Shown: piece after piece, positions 1 to 9,172 of the stretch | Position numbering within the stretch: position 1 is the stretch's first letter | How the letters are laid out: each line of letters starts with the position of its first letter | From: Bacillota bacterium | Lineage (GTDB): Bacteria; Bacillota; Clostridia; DSM-8532 | Length of the DNA: 64,000 nt | Assembly: GCA_023443745.1 (NCBI GenBank) | Contig: JAEZTB010000026.1 | Location: 48,062-112,061, forward strand | Reading direction: 5' to 3' | Made by a program: the position numbers and the translations under genes | The notes under the pieces: model-generated | Databases searched by the model: none | Told to the model about the DNA's origin: nothing | Seen by the model: the letters and a program-made list of their open reading frames with translations, nothing else

Positions 1-895
1 CTGTTGAAGTTAAAGCGCCTGCGGTCGATTCCAAAAATCCCTTTGTGAAGCTTTCATATAGCTTTAAATCCATGCTTACTTTTGTCAGATCCCTTTCATC
101 TTCAGCACCGGTATTGGTACCTGTTCGTATGGAATCCCCAAAATCGTAGAGGGAAAGTCCGGGCATCACGGTATCGAGGTCTATTACACAAATCCCTTCG
201 CCTGTTTGATCATCAATCATGACATTGTTGAATTTGGTATCATTATGTGTAACTCTCAACGGCAGTTTTCCTTCATTCAAGAGATCAACAAGTATTGAAG
301 CATCTTTCTCTCTTTCCATTGCAAACAGGATCTCAGCTTTTACTCCTGAAGCCCTATTAACAGGGTCCTTTTCAATTGCTTCTATCAATGCTTCAAAGCG
401 CTTTTTTGTATTGTGAAAATGAGGTATGGTTTCAGACAGTTGTTCGGCAGGAAAGTCGCTAAGCAATCTTTGAAACTTACCAAAAGCCTTTCCACCGTTA
501 TAGAAATGAGTCGGGGTTTCCACTATGTCATAGGTCTTTGCATCCTCTATGAACACATAGCCTCTCCAGTATTCCCCTGCCTCGCTTATATAGAAGCTCT
601 TACCTTCTATTGTGGGGATAATGTTCAGTGTTTCTCTTTCAGGATTTCCGCCGGCTGCAATAATTTTTTTTCTGAGATGTTCGGTAATGCTCTCTATATT
701 TTTCATAAGGCTTGCGGGGTCTTTGAATATTCTATGGTTAATTCTTTGCAGGATGTATCTGTGCATCTTTCCGTTTGCTTTTCTGAAGTATGCGGCATAG
801 GTATCGTTTATGTGCCCGGAGCCATATGGAAGTGCTTCGGTAAAGGTGCCTTCAAAAGTGAAATTTCTTACGATATCATTAAAACCAGTGTTCAT
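1..895 (-). CDS. APH-fold sugar kinase, NahK-like (C-terminus beyond window)
   Basis: Probable anomeric sugar kinase that uses ATP to make a hexosamine- or hexose-1-phosphate in the cytoplasm. The 298 visible residues show the APH catalytic loop HNDTKFNN (about 217-224, Asp219 the likely base) followed by IDLDTVMPG (238-246, metal-binding Asp), the signature arrangement of N-acetylhexosamine 1-kinases (NahK). The family is about 360 residues, so roughly 60 C-terminal residues lie off the left edge. The ATG (895-893) overlaps the TGA of the upstream nucleotidyltransferase by 4 bases, so the two are translationally coupled; kinase plus nucleotidyltransferase would turn a free sugar into a nucleotide sugar. 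The family is clear, the exact sugar is inferred; GlcNAc or GalNAc is plausible with a chitinase nearby. Confidence 0.8.
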   Translation of the reverse strand, partial: MNTGFNDIVRNFTFEGTFTEALPYGSGHINDTYAAYFRKANGKMHRYILQRINHRIFKDPASLMKNIESITEHLRKKIIAAGGNPERETLNIIPTIEGKSFYISEAGEYWRGYVFIEDAKTYDIVETPTHFYNGGKAFGKFQRLLSDFPAEQLSETIPHFHNTKKRFEALIEAIEKDPVNRASGVKAEILFAMEREKDASILVDLLNEGKLPLRVTHNDTKFNNVMIDDQTGEGICVIDLDTVMPGLSLYDFGDSIRTGTNTGAEDERDLTKVSMDLKLYESFTKGFLESTAGALTST

Positions 896-1818
896 CTATA
901 ACCCCTCCATAAATCTTCCGGGTATTTTCCCTGTTGAATTAAATTGATGATGGCTTGCTTGACCATGGGCTTGTCATTCTGGTAGGTCACTCCGTACCAT
1001 CGTTCGTGGGACGACAAAACTTTTACATCGGCCTTATTCTCCAAAATTAATTCTCCTACAACGTTAGGCAGAAAATATTCCGCTTTTCCAATCTTTTCGC
1101 TGTTATCTTTCAAAAACTTAGGGAACCTTCCTTCAAGCTCCTTGAAAATACTGGGGGTGAAACCCCATGTATTCATTGAAACCAGACTTCCTCGGGGGAT
1201 AGTGACCCAGTTATCACCGTCCTCAGTATACTTTGTTTCGGAGCCAAACTTTTCAATTCTTGTTCTCTCAGCTACTCCCGATAAATAGCCTTCTTTGGTG
1301 ACACTGCACACACCTCTTGCGACATGACCATTTTCAGTAAGAGTATTTTCCAGAACAAAGCCCACCATACTATACTGATATTTGTTTTTATCCTGTGCCC
1401 CTTTAAGATAATTGGCAAGCACTTGAAATGATGACTGACCATAAAAATCATCGGCATTGATTACGGCAAAAGGGGTGTCAACAGCATTCCGACAGCTCAT
1501 AACAGCATGACCTGTCCCCCAGGGCTTACTTCTTCCTTCGGGAACTTTAAAGCCTTCTGGTAAATCATCAACACTCTGGTAAACAAATTCAGTCTTGACC
1601 AGTCTGGAGATTTTATCGCCTATTTTTTCCTTGAAAGCCTCTTCAATGTCTTCTTTTATAATAAATATGACTTTTTCAAAGCCGGCTTTCAATGCATCGT
1701 AAATTGAATAATCCATTATTATCTCACCGTTGGGTCCGATGGGATCAATCTGCTTTAATCCTCCATAACGGCTTCCTATACCGGCTGCCATAATTACAAG
1801 CGTGGGCTTAGTCATCAT
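892..1818 (-). CDS. Sugar-1-phosphate nucleotidyltransferase
   Basis: A 308-residue NTP_transferase-fold enzyme that would couple a sugar-1-phosphate to a nucleoside triphosphate with release of pyrophosphate. The N-terminus carries the nucleotide-binding signature MAAGIGSRYGGLKQ (about 10-23), and a NADDFYG stretch in the middle matches the conserved metal-binding Asp region. There is no hexapeptide-repeat acyltransferase tail, so it is a stand-alone transferase. AAGGAG lies 6 bases before the first ATG; a second ATG follows directly. It is the first gene of the kinase operon and its end overlaps the kinase start by 4 bases, so its substrate is probably the kinase product. The fold is sure; the base and sugar specificity cannot be read. 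Confidence 0.82.
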   Translation of the reverse strand: MMTKPTLVIMAAGIGSRYGGLKQIDPIGPNGEIIMDYSIYDALKAGFEKVIFIIKEDIEEAFKEKIGDKISRLVKTEFVYQSVDDLPEGFKVPEGRSKPWGTGHAVMSCRNAVDTPFAVINADDFYGQSSFQVLANYLKGAQDKNKYQYSMVGFVLENTLTENGHVARGVCSVTKEGYLSGVAERTRIEKFGSETKYTEDGDNWVTIPRGSLVSMNTWGFTPSIFKELEGRFPKFLKDNSEKIGKAEYFLPNVVGELILENKADVKVLSSHERWYGVTYQNDKPMVKQAIINLIQQGKYPEDLWRGYR

Positions 1819-2017
1819 AACATTCTCCTTTGTCTTTGATTCTGAAATCCGTATATACTTTAATTCTAAAAGGCCAATTGATAGATGTATTTAACAACGT
1901 GGTCAGTTAATTTGCATTTTTGGTCAAACAGGGATAACCGCTTCAAAATTGGCAGGTTATTGTTTTAAGAGCCCTAAAGCGCTATGATTAAAGCAGCAAG
2001 TATTTAGGGGCATGGTT

Positions 2018-2902
2018 ATGGATTATTTTAAAACCATATTAAAAGAAGAACTGATCATTAAAAAGATAATCTCTGTGCACTATTTTGAATATGCCAAGGA
2101 TTATCTATTTGATGGAGAAAGGCATGACTTCTGGGAGTTCTTGTATGTTGACAAGGGTGAGGTGGAAGTTATGGCTGACACACTTGGTTACAAGCTAAAA
2201 CAGGGTGAAATGATCTTCCACAAACCCAATGAGTTCCATAATGTATGGGCTAATGGAAAAGTCGCCCCGAATCTCATTGTTATATCCTTTGAGTGCAAAT
2301 CCAATAAAATGGATTATTTTAAAGACAAGATTCTATCTATTGATAATCAGGAGAAAAACCTGCTTGCACAAATAATAAGTGAGGCTAAGGAAGCATACAC
2401 CTCCCCACTGGACTCTCCTTCCCTAAAAAAACTTGAAAAAAGGGCAAGGCCAAAATTTGGCTGTGAGCAGCTGATAAAAATATATCTTGAACAGATGCTT
2501 ATCAACCTTATCAGAAAAGACGAAAGCATCAGTAGCGAAAAGAAGCTGTCCTCCTCAGTAAAAGAACGATTCGATGGAGACATGTCGAAAAGGGCAATAA
2601 GCTTCCTTGAGGAAAATATTTGCAATAATATTTCTTTCGATGATGTATGCCGTTATCTGTCATTGAGCAGGACAAGCCTCAAGGTGCTATTCAGGGAGAC
2701 AACAAATTCAAGTGTTATGGAATATTATAATGGGTTAAAAATAGCGGAAGCAAAAAAAATGATACGGGAAGGAATGAACAACTTTACCAAGATAGCCGAT
2801 ACTCTTGGCTATGCTTCCATTCATTATTTCTCGCGTCATTTTAAAAAGGCCACAGGCATGACACCTTCAGAATATACAATATCAGTGAAAAGCAAGCTTT
2901 AA
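2018..2902 (+). CDS. AraC-family regulator with N-terminal cupin
   Basis: Cytoplasmic one-component transcription regulator of about 294 residues. The N-terminal third looks like the AraC cupin sensor domain (HDFWEFLYVDKGEVEV), and the last 100 residues contain the paired helix-turn-helix units ending in the hallmark GYASIHYFSRHFKKATGMTPSEY. The ATG at 2018 is preferred because AGGGG sits 7 bases upstream; the ATG at 2012 is only one base from that motif. It is divergent from the nucleotidyltransferase/kinase operon, its likely target, and convergent with the chitinase gene. A sugar effector is inferred. Confidence 0.85.
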   Translation: MDYFKTILKEELIIKKIISVHYFEYAKDYLFDGERHDFWEFLYVDKGEVEVMADTLGYKLKQGEMIFHKPNEFHNVWANGKVAPNLIVISFECKSNKMDYFKDKILSIDNQEKNLLAQIISEAKEAYTSPLDSPSLKKLEKRARPKFGCEQLIKIYLEQMLINLIRKDESISSEKKLSSSVKERFDGDMSKRAISFLEENICNNISFDDVCRYLSLSRTSLKVLFRETTNSSVMEYYNGLKIAEAKKMIREGMNNFTKIADTLGYASIHYFSRHFKKATGMTPSEYTISVKSKL

Positions 2903-2938
2903 AGGCAGTGGATCCAATTAAAGAAAACCACTGCCTTT
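2901..2938. terminator. Bidirectional terminator between araC-like gene and chitinase
   Basis: Perfect 11-base inverted repeat, AAAGGCAGTGG (2901-2911) and CCACTGCCTTT (2928-2938), with a 16-base loop, between two converging genes. A/T runs flank both arms, so it can stop transcription in both directions. Confidence 0.75.
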
Positions 2939-2950
2939 ATTGCTTTGTAT

Positions 2951-4846
2951 CTATTTACACACGCCCTCATACATGACCCTGGTTATGGGAAAGCCTTCCG
3001 ATTTAATGTCTGTGGCAGTCTCCCAGTAGATGAGTCCACCTAGATCATGTTTCCAGACATAATCCACCTTGGCCTGAGTAGAGCGCTCGTCTTCAAAGGA
3101 CAGATAGACTTTGTCCTTGGAGTCGTAGAGATAAGGAGCTTCTGCAGTCACGTCATAATAATAGGTATAGCGGTCGGCATCCTTCAGCATTTCCTTGATG
3201 GTCTCCAGGCGGAAGCAGGCACTAGGATTCAAGCCATACCATTTCCCAAGAACCTCGGGCATATCGGTTGCCTTGTGCTTGCCGGCGGACCAACCCTCAC
3301 CAACCTCATATTGGCCGGTTGCAGCATCACCGTTACCACGATAAAAACGGGACTTTGGGTCGGCATCGGGGTGAGCGGTATCGGGTGCGGGATTCTTGGT
3401 TCCTGACGGCTGGCCGCGAAGCTCGCCTTTTGCATCAGGTACTACATTGGCCCAACCGCGTGAGTAAGTCGCAACGCCTACATTTAGCTGTTCCGGCTTG
3501 AAATGCTTCAAATAACCGGTAATGGCCTGATCCACTGAAAAAGTGGTGTAAGCATTGTCATAGACTGCCGCATGATGACTAGTTGTGTCATTATATGGTC
3601 CCGACATGTCATAGCACATCACATTGATAAAATCAACGTACTTGGAAACCTCACCCAAGTCCTGCGCCGCAGCGGTTTGCTCATAATCAGCCGATTCACA
3701 GATGGTTAGCTTCTTCTCTTTATACCCAGCCGCATCCATGGCTGAACGCATTTCTTTTAATAATGCCGTAAAGTTTGCTTTATCAATCTTAACATCATGG
3801 CCCCCCACTCCGGAGCCGAAGTCCACAGGATCATCAAGACCGTCGGTTACCGGATTGCGGTATACACCGGGGTATTCCCAATCCAGGTCGATACCGCCTA
3901 GCCAGGGGTTCCGCTTCATCATTTCCACGCAGCTTTTGATGAATATTTCACGGGTTTCGGCGGTTTTAGCCATTTCTGAGAACATCTGACCCCGAGTCCA
4001 ACCACCTACTGATGCCATGATTGTTACATTGGGGTAAATACGGTGCATACGCTCATAGACCTTGAAAATACCGCCGTCACCTGCTCCGGCATCCATCCAG
4101 ATGTCTGACCAGGAGTCACTGAAAGCAAGTGAATACTTGGGTGCGGGTGCCCAGTCAAAAGTCTCGTCCGAGGGTGTTCCGTCTGAGACGGTTAAAAAAC
4201 CATGATTCAAATTTGTGATCATATTCCAGGGAATTTCCGCGGGTTTTAACAGGCTATAAACCTGCCAATTGCCATAGTAGCCAACCACCATTTTGTCAGG
4301 CATGGCCTTGGGCTTTTGCTTATGTACATACAACTCATACATGACATGCGCCGCTTGATAGCGCGTTACAGGCTTGGTAAAATCTGCAATCAGAGGTGCA
4401 ATGGCTTTGGGATCAGGTCGAAAAGTATTATCCGACTTAACTTCTTCTTCAATTAAAAGGAATAGATCTTCACAGGTAATTTGCTTATCAGGTAAAAACA
4501 TCTTGTTGTCCTCAGCCTTCATGTATTTTCCGGCTACAGCCAGTTTAACGTAATTTGAATACCATGCATTACTGTCTACATCCGTAAAAAAGAGGTCACG
4601 ACCGTCAGTCAGTCCAAGGGTTTTGGCAATGAATACGGCTAAACCGGCACGAGTAACTAAATCCTCGCCGTTAAACTTCCCGCCATAACCTACAACAACG
4701 CCTGCATTTTTAAGTGCTGTTACATATGGATGATCAGGTGTAACATCCGGAAACATCTCAGCTGCCGACATTGTGAGCATACCGGTTATCAAGCATACGA
4801 TCAGAAATGCAGAAAACAGGAACGCAATAGACTTTTTGTGTTTCAT
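2951..4846 (-). CDS. Secreted GH18 chitinase-like glycosidase with SLH domains
   Basis: A 631-residue exported glycoside hydrolase expected to act outside the cell on chitin or a similar beta-1,4-GlcNAc polymer. Residues 1-28 are a signal peptide; 31-134 look like two S-layer-homology repeats that would anchor it to the wall. The GH18 barrel begins near 186 (VVGYYGNW). It has the SxGG strand ASVGGW (278-283) and the catalytic DLDWE (320-324, Glu324 the acid). The first Asp of the usual DGxDxDxE motif is Gly here (LGGIDLDWE). AAAGGTGG precedes the ATG. It is divergent from the sugar importer at 5.2-8.9 kb and near the NahK-like kinase, which fits a chitooligosaccharide route. An endo-beta-N-acetylglucosaminidase is the main alternative. 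Confidence 0.87.
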   Translation of the reverse strand: MKHKKSIAFLFSAFLIVCLITGMLTMSAAEMFPDVTPDHPYVTALKNAGVVVGYGGKFNGEDLVTRAGLAVFIAKTLGLTDGRDLFFTDVDSNAWYSNYVKLAVAGKYMKAEDNKMFLPDKQITCEDLFLLIEEEVKSDNTFRPDPKAIAPLIADFTKPVTRYQAAHVMYELYVHKQKPKAMPDKMVVGYYGNWQVYSLLKPAEIPWNMITNLNHGFLTVSDGTPSDETFDWAPAPKYSLAFSDSWSDIWMDAGAGDGGIFKVYERMHRIYPNVTIMASVGGWTRGQMFSEMAKTAETREIFIKSCVEMMKRNPWLGGIDLDWEYPGVYRNPVTDGLDDPVDFGSGVGGHDVKIDKANFTALLKEMRSAMDAAGYKEKKLTICESADYEQTAAAQDLGEVSKYVDFINVMCYDMSGPYNDTTSHHAAVYDNAYTTFSVDQAITGYLKHFKPEQLNVGVATYSRGWANVVPDAKGELRGQPSGTKNPAPDTAHPDADPKSRFYRGNGDAATGQYEVGEGWSAGKHKATDMPEVLGKWYGLNPSACFRLETIKEMLKDADRYTYYYDVTAEAPYLYDSKDKVYLSFEDERSTQAKVDYVWKHDLGGLIYWETATDIKSEGFPITRVMYEGVCK

Positions 4847-5210
4847 ACCTTAACCACCTTTCATTAATGGAAATAGAGAAATTAGGACGCATGAGCTTTT
4901 CGAGACCATTATATTATTGTTTCCTATAAAAAAAGATGGCCATATTTGCTTAAAATTACACAATTTTGCCTTAGCGCAATTATGTCTATATTCGTGCCAA
5001 AATCATACAATAAAAAGCAAAAACAACTTATCGTAATTTTCGCTGGTAAAAATATAATGTTATTAAAGGAACATACTTATTGCCCAAAATCACATCTTTT
5101 GTTGTATCAGATAATCTGTATAGTTGTATAGACCAATAGACCAACTCGTTTACTATATTATTAACTATCTTATTCACTTTATTAGCTTACTATTAAAAGG
5201 GAGGTCTGAT
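4847..5210. promoter_or_regulatory. Divergent intergenic region between chitinase and importer
   Basis: 364 bases without a convincing gene; a 61-codon frame here has no ribosome-binding site. It must hold the divergent promoters. A perfect tandem copy of TAGACCAA (5128-5143) lies about 70 bases before the permease start. AraC-type activators often bind direct repeats, so it is a candidate activator site. Confidence 0.4.
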
Positions 5211-6173
5211 ATGTCTGATTTACCATCCTCCGGTTACGCCCTACGTAAAAGGAAATTTGATAAAAAGACACTGGTTCTTATTACCATGGTTCTACCCGGG
5301 GCGATTTGGCTTTTGTTTCTGCGCTATCTGCCCATGTTTGGTATTGTTCTTTCGTTTCTGGATTACAAGATTTACTTCAAGGATCCTTCGCTTTTCAATA
5401 ACATCATTCACAGCAAGTGGGTGGGTTTTAAAAATTTCGAGTTCCTGTTCTCCAGCACAGAATCCGGAATAGTTATTCGCAACACTCTCGGATATAACGC
5501 TCTGTGGATTGTTTTAGGCATCGTCATTGCCGTAGCCTTTGCCATCATGATGAATGAGCTCACCCGGAAATTTATAGGGAGAGTCTACCAGACCATGATG
5601 TTCTTCCCTTATTTTTTAAGCTGGGTTGTGGTCAGCTACTTTGTTTTCGCATTCTTAAGCCCCCAAAACGGCTTGATACCCCATCTGCAGCAGAATGCGG
5701 GAGCCACTCCCATCGAATGGTACAATGATGCTGGGCCTTGGCCGTTCGTACTCACCTTCGCATATCTTTGGAAGAATATTGGCTATTCCTGCATTATGTA
5801 TCTCGCAGCCATTACCGGCATCGATGCTTCTATTTACGAGGCTGCACGCATTGACGGTGCCAGCAAATGGCAGCAGGTTCGGTATGTAACCTTGCCGCAT
5901 CTTCGCCTCATTATCATCATTCTGTTCCTTTTGAGCGTCGGACGCATCTTCAACGCCGACTTCGGATTGTTTTATTCCGTGCCTATGAACGCAGGGCCGC
6001 TCTTCCCGGCGACACAGGTAGTTGATACTTATGTGTACAGAGCGCTAATGACAACGGGAGACATCGGTATGAGCTCCGCGGCGGGTTTTCTTCAAAACCT
6101 GGTAGGCTTCACCTGTATCATGATTGCCAACACCATCGTCAAAAAAGTCGATCCTGACAGCAGCCTGTTTTGA
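5211..6173 (+). CDS. CUT1 sugar ABC transporter permease, LplB type
   Basis: A 320-residue inner-membrane permease of the LplB/YtcP-type sugar importers. It has about six membrane segments, and the cytoplasmic EAA loop that contacts the ATPase is at about 210-229 (EAARIDGASKW). The ATG at 5211 is chosen because GGGAGG lies 6 bases before it; a longer in-frame reading from 5124 has no such site. It is followed after 12 bases by the second permease and then the binding protein. As in most such loci no ATPase gene is present, so a shared MsmX-like ATPase elsewhere is expected. The substrate is probably an oligosaccharide, given the neighbouring chitinase. Confidence 0.9.
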   Translation: MSDLPSSGYALRKRKFDKKTLVLITMVLPGAIWLLFLRYLPMFGIVLSFLDYKIYFKDPSLFNNIIHSKWVGFKNFEFLFSSTESGIVIRNTLGYNALWIVLGIVIAVAFAIMMNELTRKFIGRVYQTMMFFPYFLSWVVVSYFVFAFLSPQNGLIPHLQQNAGATPIEWYNDAGPWPFVLTFAYLWKNIGYSCIMYLAAITGIDASIYEAARIDGASKWQQVRYVTLPHLRLIIIILFLLSVGRIFNADFGLFYSVPMNAGPLFPATQVVDTYVYRALMTTGDIGMSSAAGFLQNLVGFTCIMIANTIVKKVDPDSSLF

Positions 6174-6185
6174 GGAGGAAAAACA

Positions 6186-7115
6186 ATGGACAAAATGGCT
6201 ACCGGTATGAAACAGCATACATCTCGTCTGAATTCCGTAAGCGTACCTGCGGAAATCATTCTTTATATTATATTAGGAATATTCGCACTGCTGTGTGTTT
6301 TGCCCTTTATTTTTACTATTATTATCTCTTTTACCGCTCAATCAAGCATCCAGGAAATGGGGTTCTCTTTCACCCCAAATGCATTGTCGCTTGAAGCATA
6401 TAAGCTTGTTATAGACATTGGCGACCAGCTCTGGCGTTCATTTTTCAATAGCATTTTTACTACCATATTCGGAACGGCGCTTAGTGTGCTGATTTGTATT
6501 CTATATTCCTATGCACTGTATCGCAGAGATTTTAAATACCGCCGCTTCTTCTTGTTTTTCAGCTTTTTCACCCTGCTGTTCGGCGGCGGTCTTACACCCA
6601 CCTATATGGTTTGCAAGAACCTGCTGGGGCTCAGCGATAACTATGCGGCGCTGATTATACCGCTTTTGGTAAACCCTTTTAATTTCATCATCATGCGCGC
6701 ATTCTTTCAAGGGTCGGTGTCCGAGGCCCTTATCGAGTCCGCCGCCATCGACGGCAGCGGAGAATACCGCACCTTGTTTCAGATCATTATCCCCATCGCC
6801 ATGCCCGGTATCGCTACAATTGCCCTCTTGAATATGCTTGCTTACTGGAACGAGTGGTTTGTATCCCTGCTTTACATCAATTCTTCCGATCTTGTACCCC
6901 TACAGTATCTGCTCGTTAGAATGCAGCAGCAATTTGAGTTTCTGGTCAACAGCAGCTCGAGGTCCGCAGATTTCATCGCTATTCTCGCCACTCTTCCCAA
7001 GGAAAGCCTGCGCATGGCCATGGCGGTGATTATTGTCATTCCTATCGCTTTTGCCTATCCCTTCTTCCAGCGATATATCATCTCCGGTCTCATGATCGGT
7101 GCGGTCAAAGAATAA
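6186..7115 (+). CDS. CUT1 sugar ABC transporter permease, LplC/YtcP type
   Basis: Second permease of the importer, 309 residues, with six predicted membrane helices and the EAA-type loop ESAAIDGSGEY at about 180-190. The C-terminus (GLMIGAVKE) is typical of this subfamily. GAGGAGG sits 8 bases before the ATG, 12 bases after the first permease. It pairs with the LplB-type subunit to form the translocation pore. Confidence 0.9.
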   Translation: MDKMATGMKQHTSRLNSVSVPAEIILYIILGIFALLCVLPFIFTIIISFTAQSSIQEMGFSFTPNALSLEAYKLVIDIGDQLWRSFFNSIFTTIFGTALSVLICILYSYALYRRDFKYRRFFLFFSFFTLLFGGGLTPTYMVCKNLLGLSDNYAALIIPLLVNPFNFIIMRAFFQGSVSEALIESAAIDGSGEYRTLFQIIIPIAMPGIATIALLNMLAYWNEWFVSLLYINSSDLVPLQYLLVRMQQQFEFLVNSSSRSADFIAILATLPKESLRMAMAVIIVIPIAFAYPFFQRYIISGLMIGAVKE

Positions 7116-7127
7116 ATGCAGTAAGTC

Positions 7128-7143
7128 CCGAGGGAACCCTCGG
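7128..7143 (+). other. Intercistronic hairpin before binding-protein gene
   Basis: CCGAGG-GAAC-CCTCGG hairpin followed by only a short T run (TTT). With the second hairpin at 7194-7210 it lies between the permease and the binding-protein gene. Such hairpins commonly act as partial terminators or mRNA end-protectors that let the binding protein be made in excess. Confidence 0.45.
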
Positions 7144-7193
7144 TTTAAGAGTCTGCTAGATATTTAGTGGCTCTATACTTACGACCCCATTAA

Positions 7194-7210
7194 TTGCGGT
7201 AAAACCGCAA
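7194..7210 (+). other. Hairpin just upstream of binding-protein RBS
   Basis: TTGCGGT-AAA-ACCGCAA hairpin followed by an A run, 5-7 bases before the AAGGAGG ribosome-binding site of the binding-protein gene. It may stabilise a processed mRNA that starts here; read on the minus strand it would resemble a terminator. Confidence 0.35.
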
Positions 7211-7231
7211 AAAAATAAGGAGGAAAGATCA

Positions 7232-8851
7232 ATGAAAGGTAAAACCAAAAGAGTCCTGGCCCTTGTCCTGACAATGCTCATGCTGTTTTCTGTTCTGTCT
7301 GCATGCGGACAGACCCAGCCTTCCGGCAACACAGCCACTCCCAGCAATAGCAGCACCCCCGCAGCTAGCACAGATAATAGCACTCCCACTCCCGAGGCTC
7401 CCTTTAAACCCGATATCTCTAAAGAAGTCACTTTAAAATGGATGTATATCGGCAGCAACAACGTAACCGATGACAAAGCCGTCATGGAAAAAGTCAACGC
7501 TTACTTGAAGGAAAAGATCAATGCCAAGCTGGAAATGATCTGGCGTGGTTGGGGAGCTGACTTTGACGATAGAGTCCAGCTTGCTGTCAACAGTGGCGAA
7601 AAAATTGATATTTACTTCACTTGCTCCTGGACTCCCAACAACGAGTATGCCGCCATGTCCAAGAAGGGTGTGCATGTACGCCTTGACAACCCCGATAACA
7701 ACCTTCTTGAGAAATACGCTCCTGACCTCTTTAAGTCCCTGGATCCGGTCCTTGCCGACGCGGCCAAGACTGAGGGTGCCGACGGCTTTGGTATTTACGG
7801 TATCCCGACCTATAAGGAAATCGCTCAGCAGTACACTTGGGACCTCAATATGGACACTCTCAAGAAGTATGGTTATACCGCTGACGATATTAAAGACTTC
7901 TATGAATTCGGCCCCATCCTTGATAAAATAAAGAAGGGTGAAGGCAAAAATTATTTCCCCTTGAACCCTGAGACGGCGGTTCTGGAAAGAACAGTCAATA
8001 ACTCTGACCTTATCGATGCCAACTCACTGCTGTCCTATGTGTTTGATCCTGTGGATCCCACCAAGTCAGGCACAAAAATCGTGAGCAGGTACGAAACTCC
8101 GGAGTACAAGAAATTTGTTGAAAAGATGCATGAGTATTACCAGGCTGGCTATGTCAACCCTGAAATGGCCAACTCCCAGACCATGACCAACGCTCTTGTA
8201 GCAGCACAGAACACAGCACAGTATGCCATCGGCACACAGGTTTATTTGCCCGGCTATGAATACCAGACTAGCGCAACGCGCAAGATTGAAGTTGCTTACA
8301 AGCCCGCCCAGTCCGGTATTATATCAACCACCTCTGCCCGCGGCGCCATGCATGCAATTTCCACCGCCTCCGACAATCCCGAGCGCGCTCTTATGCTTTT
8401 AAACCTCGTGAACACCGATCCTACCCTCTTCACAATGCTTGAGTTCGGTCTTGAGGGCGTTCACTACACCAAGGAGAGCGACGGCAGCGTTAAGTTCAAT
8501 GTAGACATGAGAAATACTTACCGTCCATGGAAAGCCGGTTTAGGTAATCAATTCAATCTCCCTCGCGAATCCACCGATCCTGCCAACATATTGGAGATGT
8601 TGGATTCGTTTAATAAGTTAGGAAAACCCGTTCCGATTCTTGGATGGGCATTCGACGCAGAGCCTGTAAAGAAGGAAATCGCAGCCCTTGCCAGTATTGT
8701 ACAGGGACATAGAGATCCTCTTAACGCTGGTTCAGTCGATCCTGCAACAAAGCTGCCTGAATTTATCAGTGCGCTCAAAGCCAACGGTATTGACGCGGTA
8801 GTCGCTGAAGCACAAAAGCAGCTGGATGCTTTCATGGCCGCAAAGAAGTAA
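7232..8851 (+). CDS. Extracellular sugar-binding lipoprotein of ABC importer
   Basis: A 539-residue solute-binding protein that captures the sugar outside the membrane. It has a lipoprotein signal with lipobox LSAC (Cys25), then a Ser/Thr/Pro-rich tether to about residue 50, then a large LplA-type binding domain. AAGGAGG precedes the ATG. It is the last gene of the three-gene importer and is followed by a strong terminator. The size (over 500 residues) is typical of the LplA group, which binds oligosaccharides rather than monosaccharides; that substrate class is inferred. Confidence 0.88.
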   Translation: MKGKTKRVLALVLTMLMLFSVLSACGQTQPSGNTATPSNSSTPAASTDNSTPTPEAPFKPDISKEVTLKWMYIGSNNVTDDKAVMEKVNAYLKEKINAKLEMIWRGWGADFDDRVQLAVNSGEKIDIYFTCSWTPNNEYAAMSKKGVHVRLDNPDNNLLEKYAPDLFKSLDPVLADAAKTEGADGFGIYGIPTYKEIAQQYTWDLNMDTLKKYGYTADDIKDFYEFGPILDKIKKGEGKNYFPLNPETAVLERTVNNSDLIDANSLLSYVFDPVDPTKSGTKIVSRYETPEYKKFVEKMHEYYQAGYVNPEMANSQTMTNALVAAQNTAQYAIGTQVYLPGYEYQTSATRKIEVAYKPAQSGIISTTSARGAMHAISTASDNPERALMLLNLVNTDPTLFTMLEFGLEGVHYTKESDGSVKFNVDMRNTYRPWKAGLGNQFNLPRESTDPANILEMLDSFNKLGKPVPILGWAFDAEPVKKEIAALASIVQGHRDPLNAGSVDPATKLPEFISALKANGIDAVVAEAQKQLDAFMAAKK

Positions 8852-8923
8852 CATATGCTCCCTCTTAAACGATGAGGGGCAGCATTACTTCTCCTTATCC
8901 GCTAAATTTAAAAATGTGCCAGT

Positions 8924-8970
8924 AAATGAGTCCGGGGGGTAACTAAGGTTGCCCTCCGGCTCATTTTTTT
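8924..8970 (+). terminator. Terminator of the importer operon
   Basis: Long imperfect inverted repeat, AAATGAGTCCGGGGGG pairing with CCCTCCGGCTCATTT, closed by a short loop and ending in a run of T. It lies in the 321-base gap 8852-9172, which otherwise holds no supported gene: a 75-codon frame there has no ribosome-binding site and overlaps the hairpin. Confidence 0.8.
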
Positions 8971-9172
8971 CTACCATTTCAACTAACAGAATCGGTCAGT
9001 CCATATTTAAGCTTACCTTGCTTCATTGCTGCATGGGCTTACCCGGTGCTATAATAAGATTATCCTCGACCCATCAAATAGAATTCAAATGCCAGGATGA
9101 GGTGGCAGTGCTGATAAACGAGAAGATACTCCGATATGGCCGATCGAATAGCAGAAAAATGATTGGGGATAT

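Noticed and set aside
413..901. 162-codon plus-strand frame
   Set aside because: It is antisense to the NahK-like kinase, whose APH motifs are clear; no ribosome-binding site.
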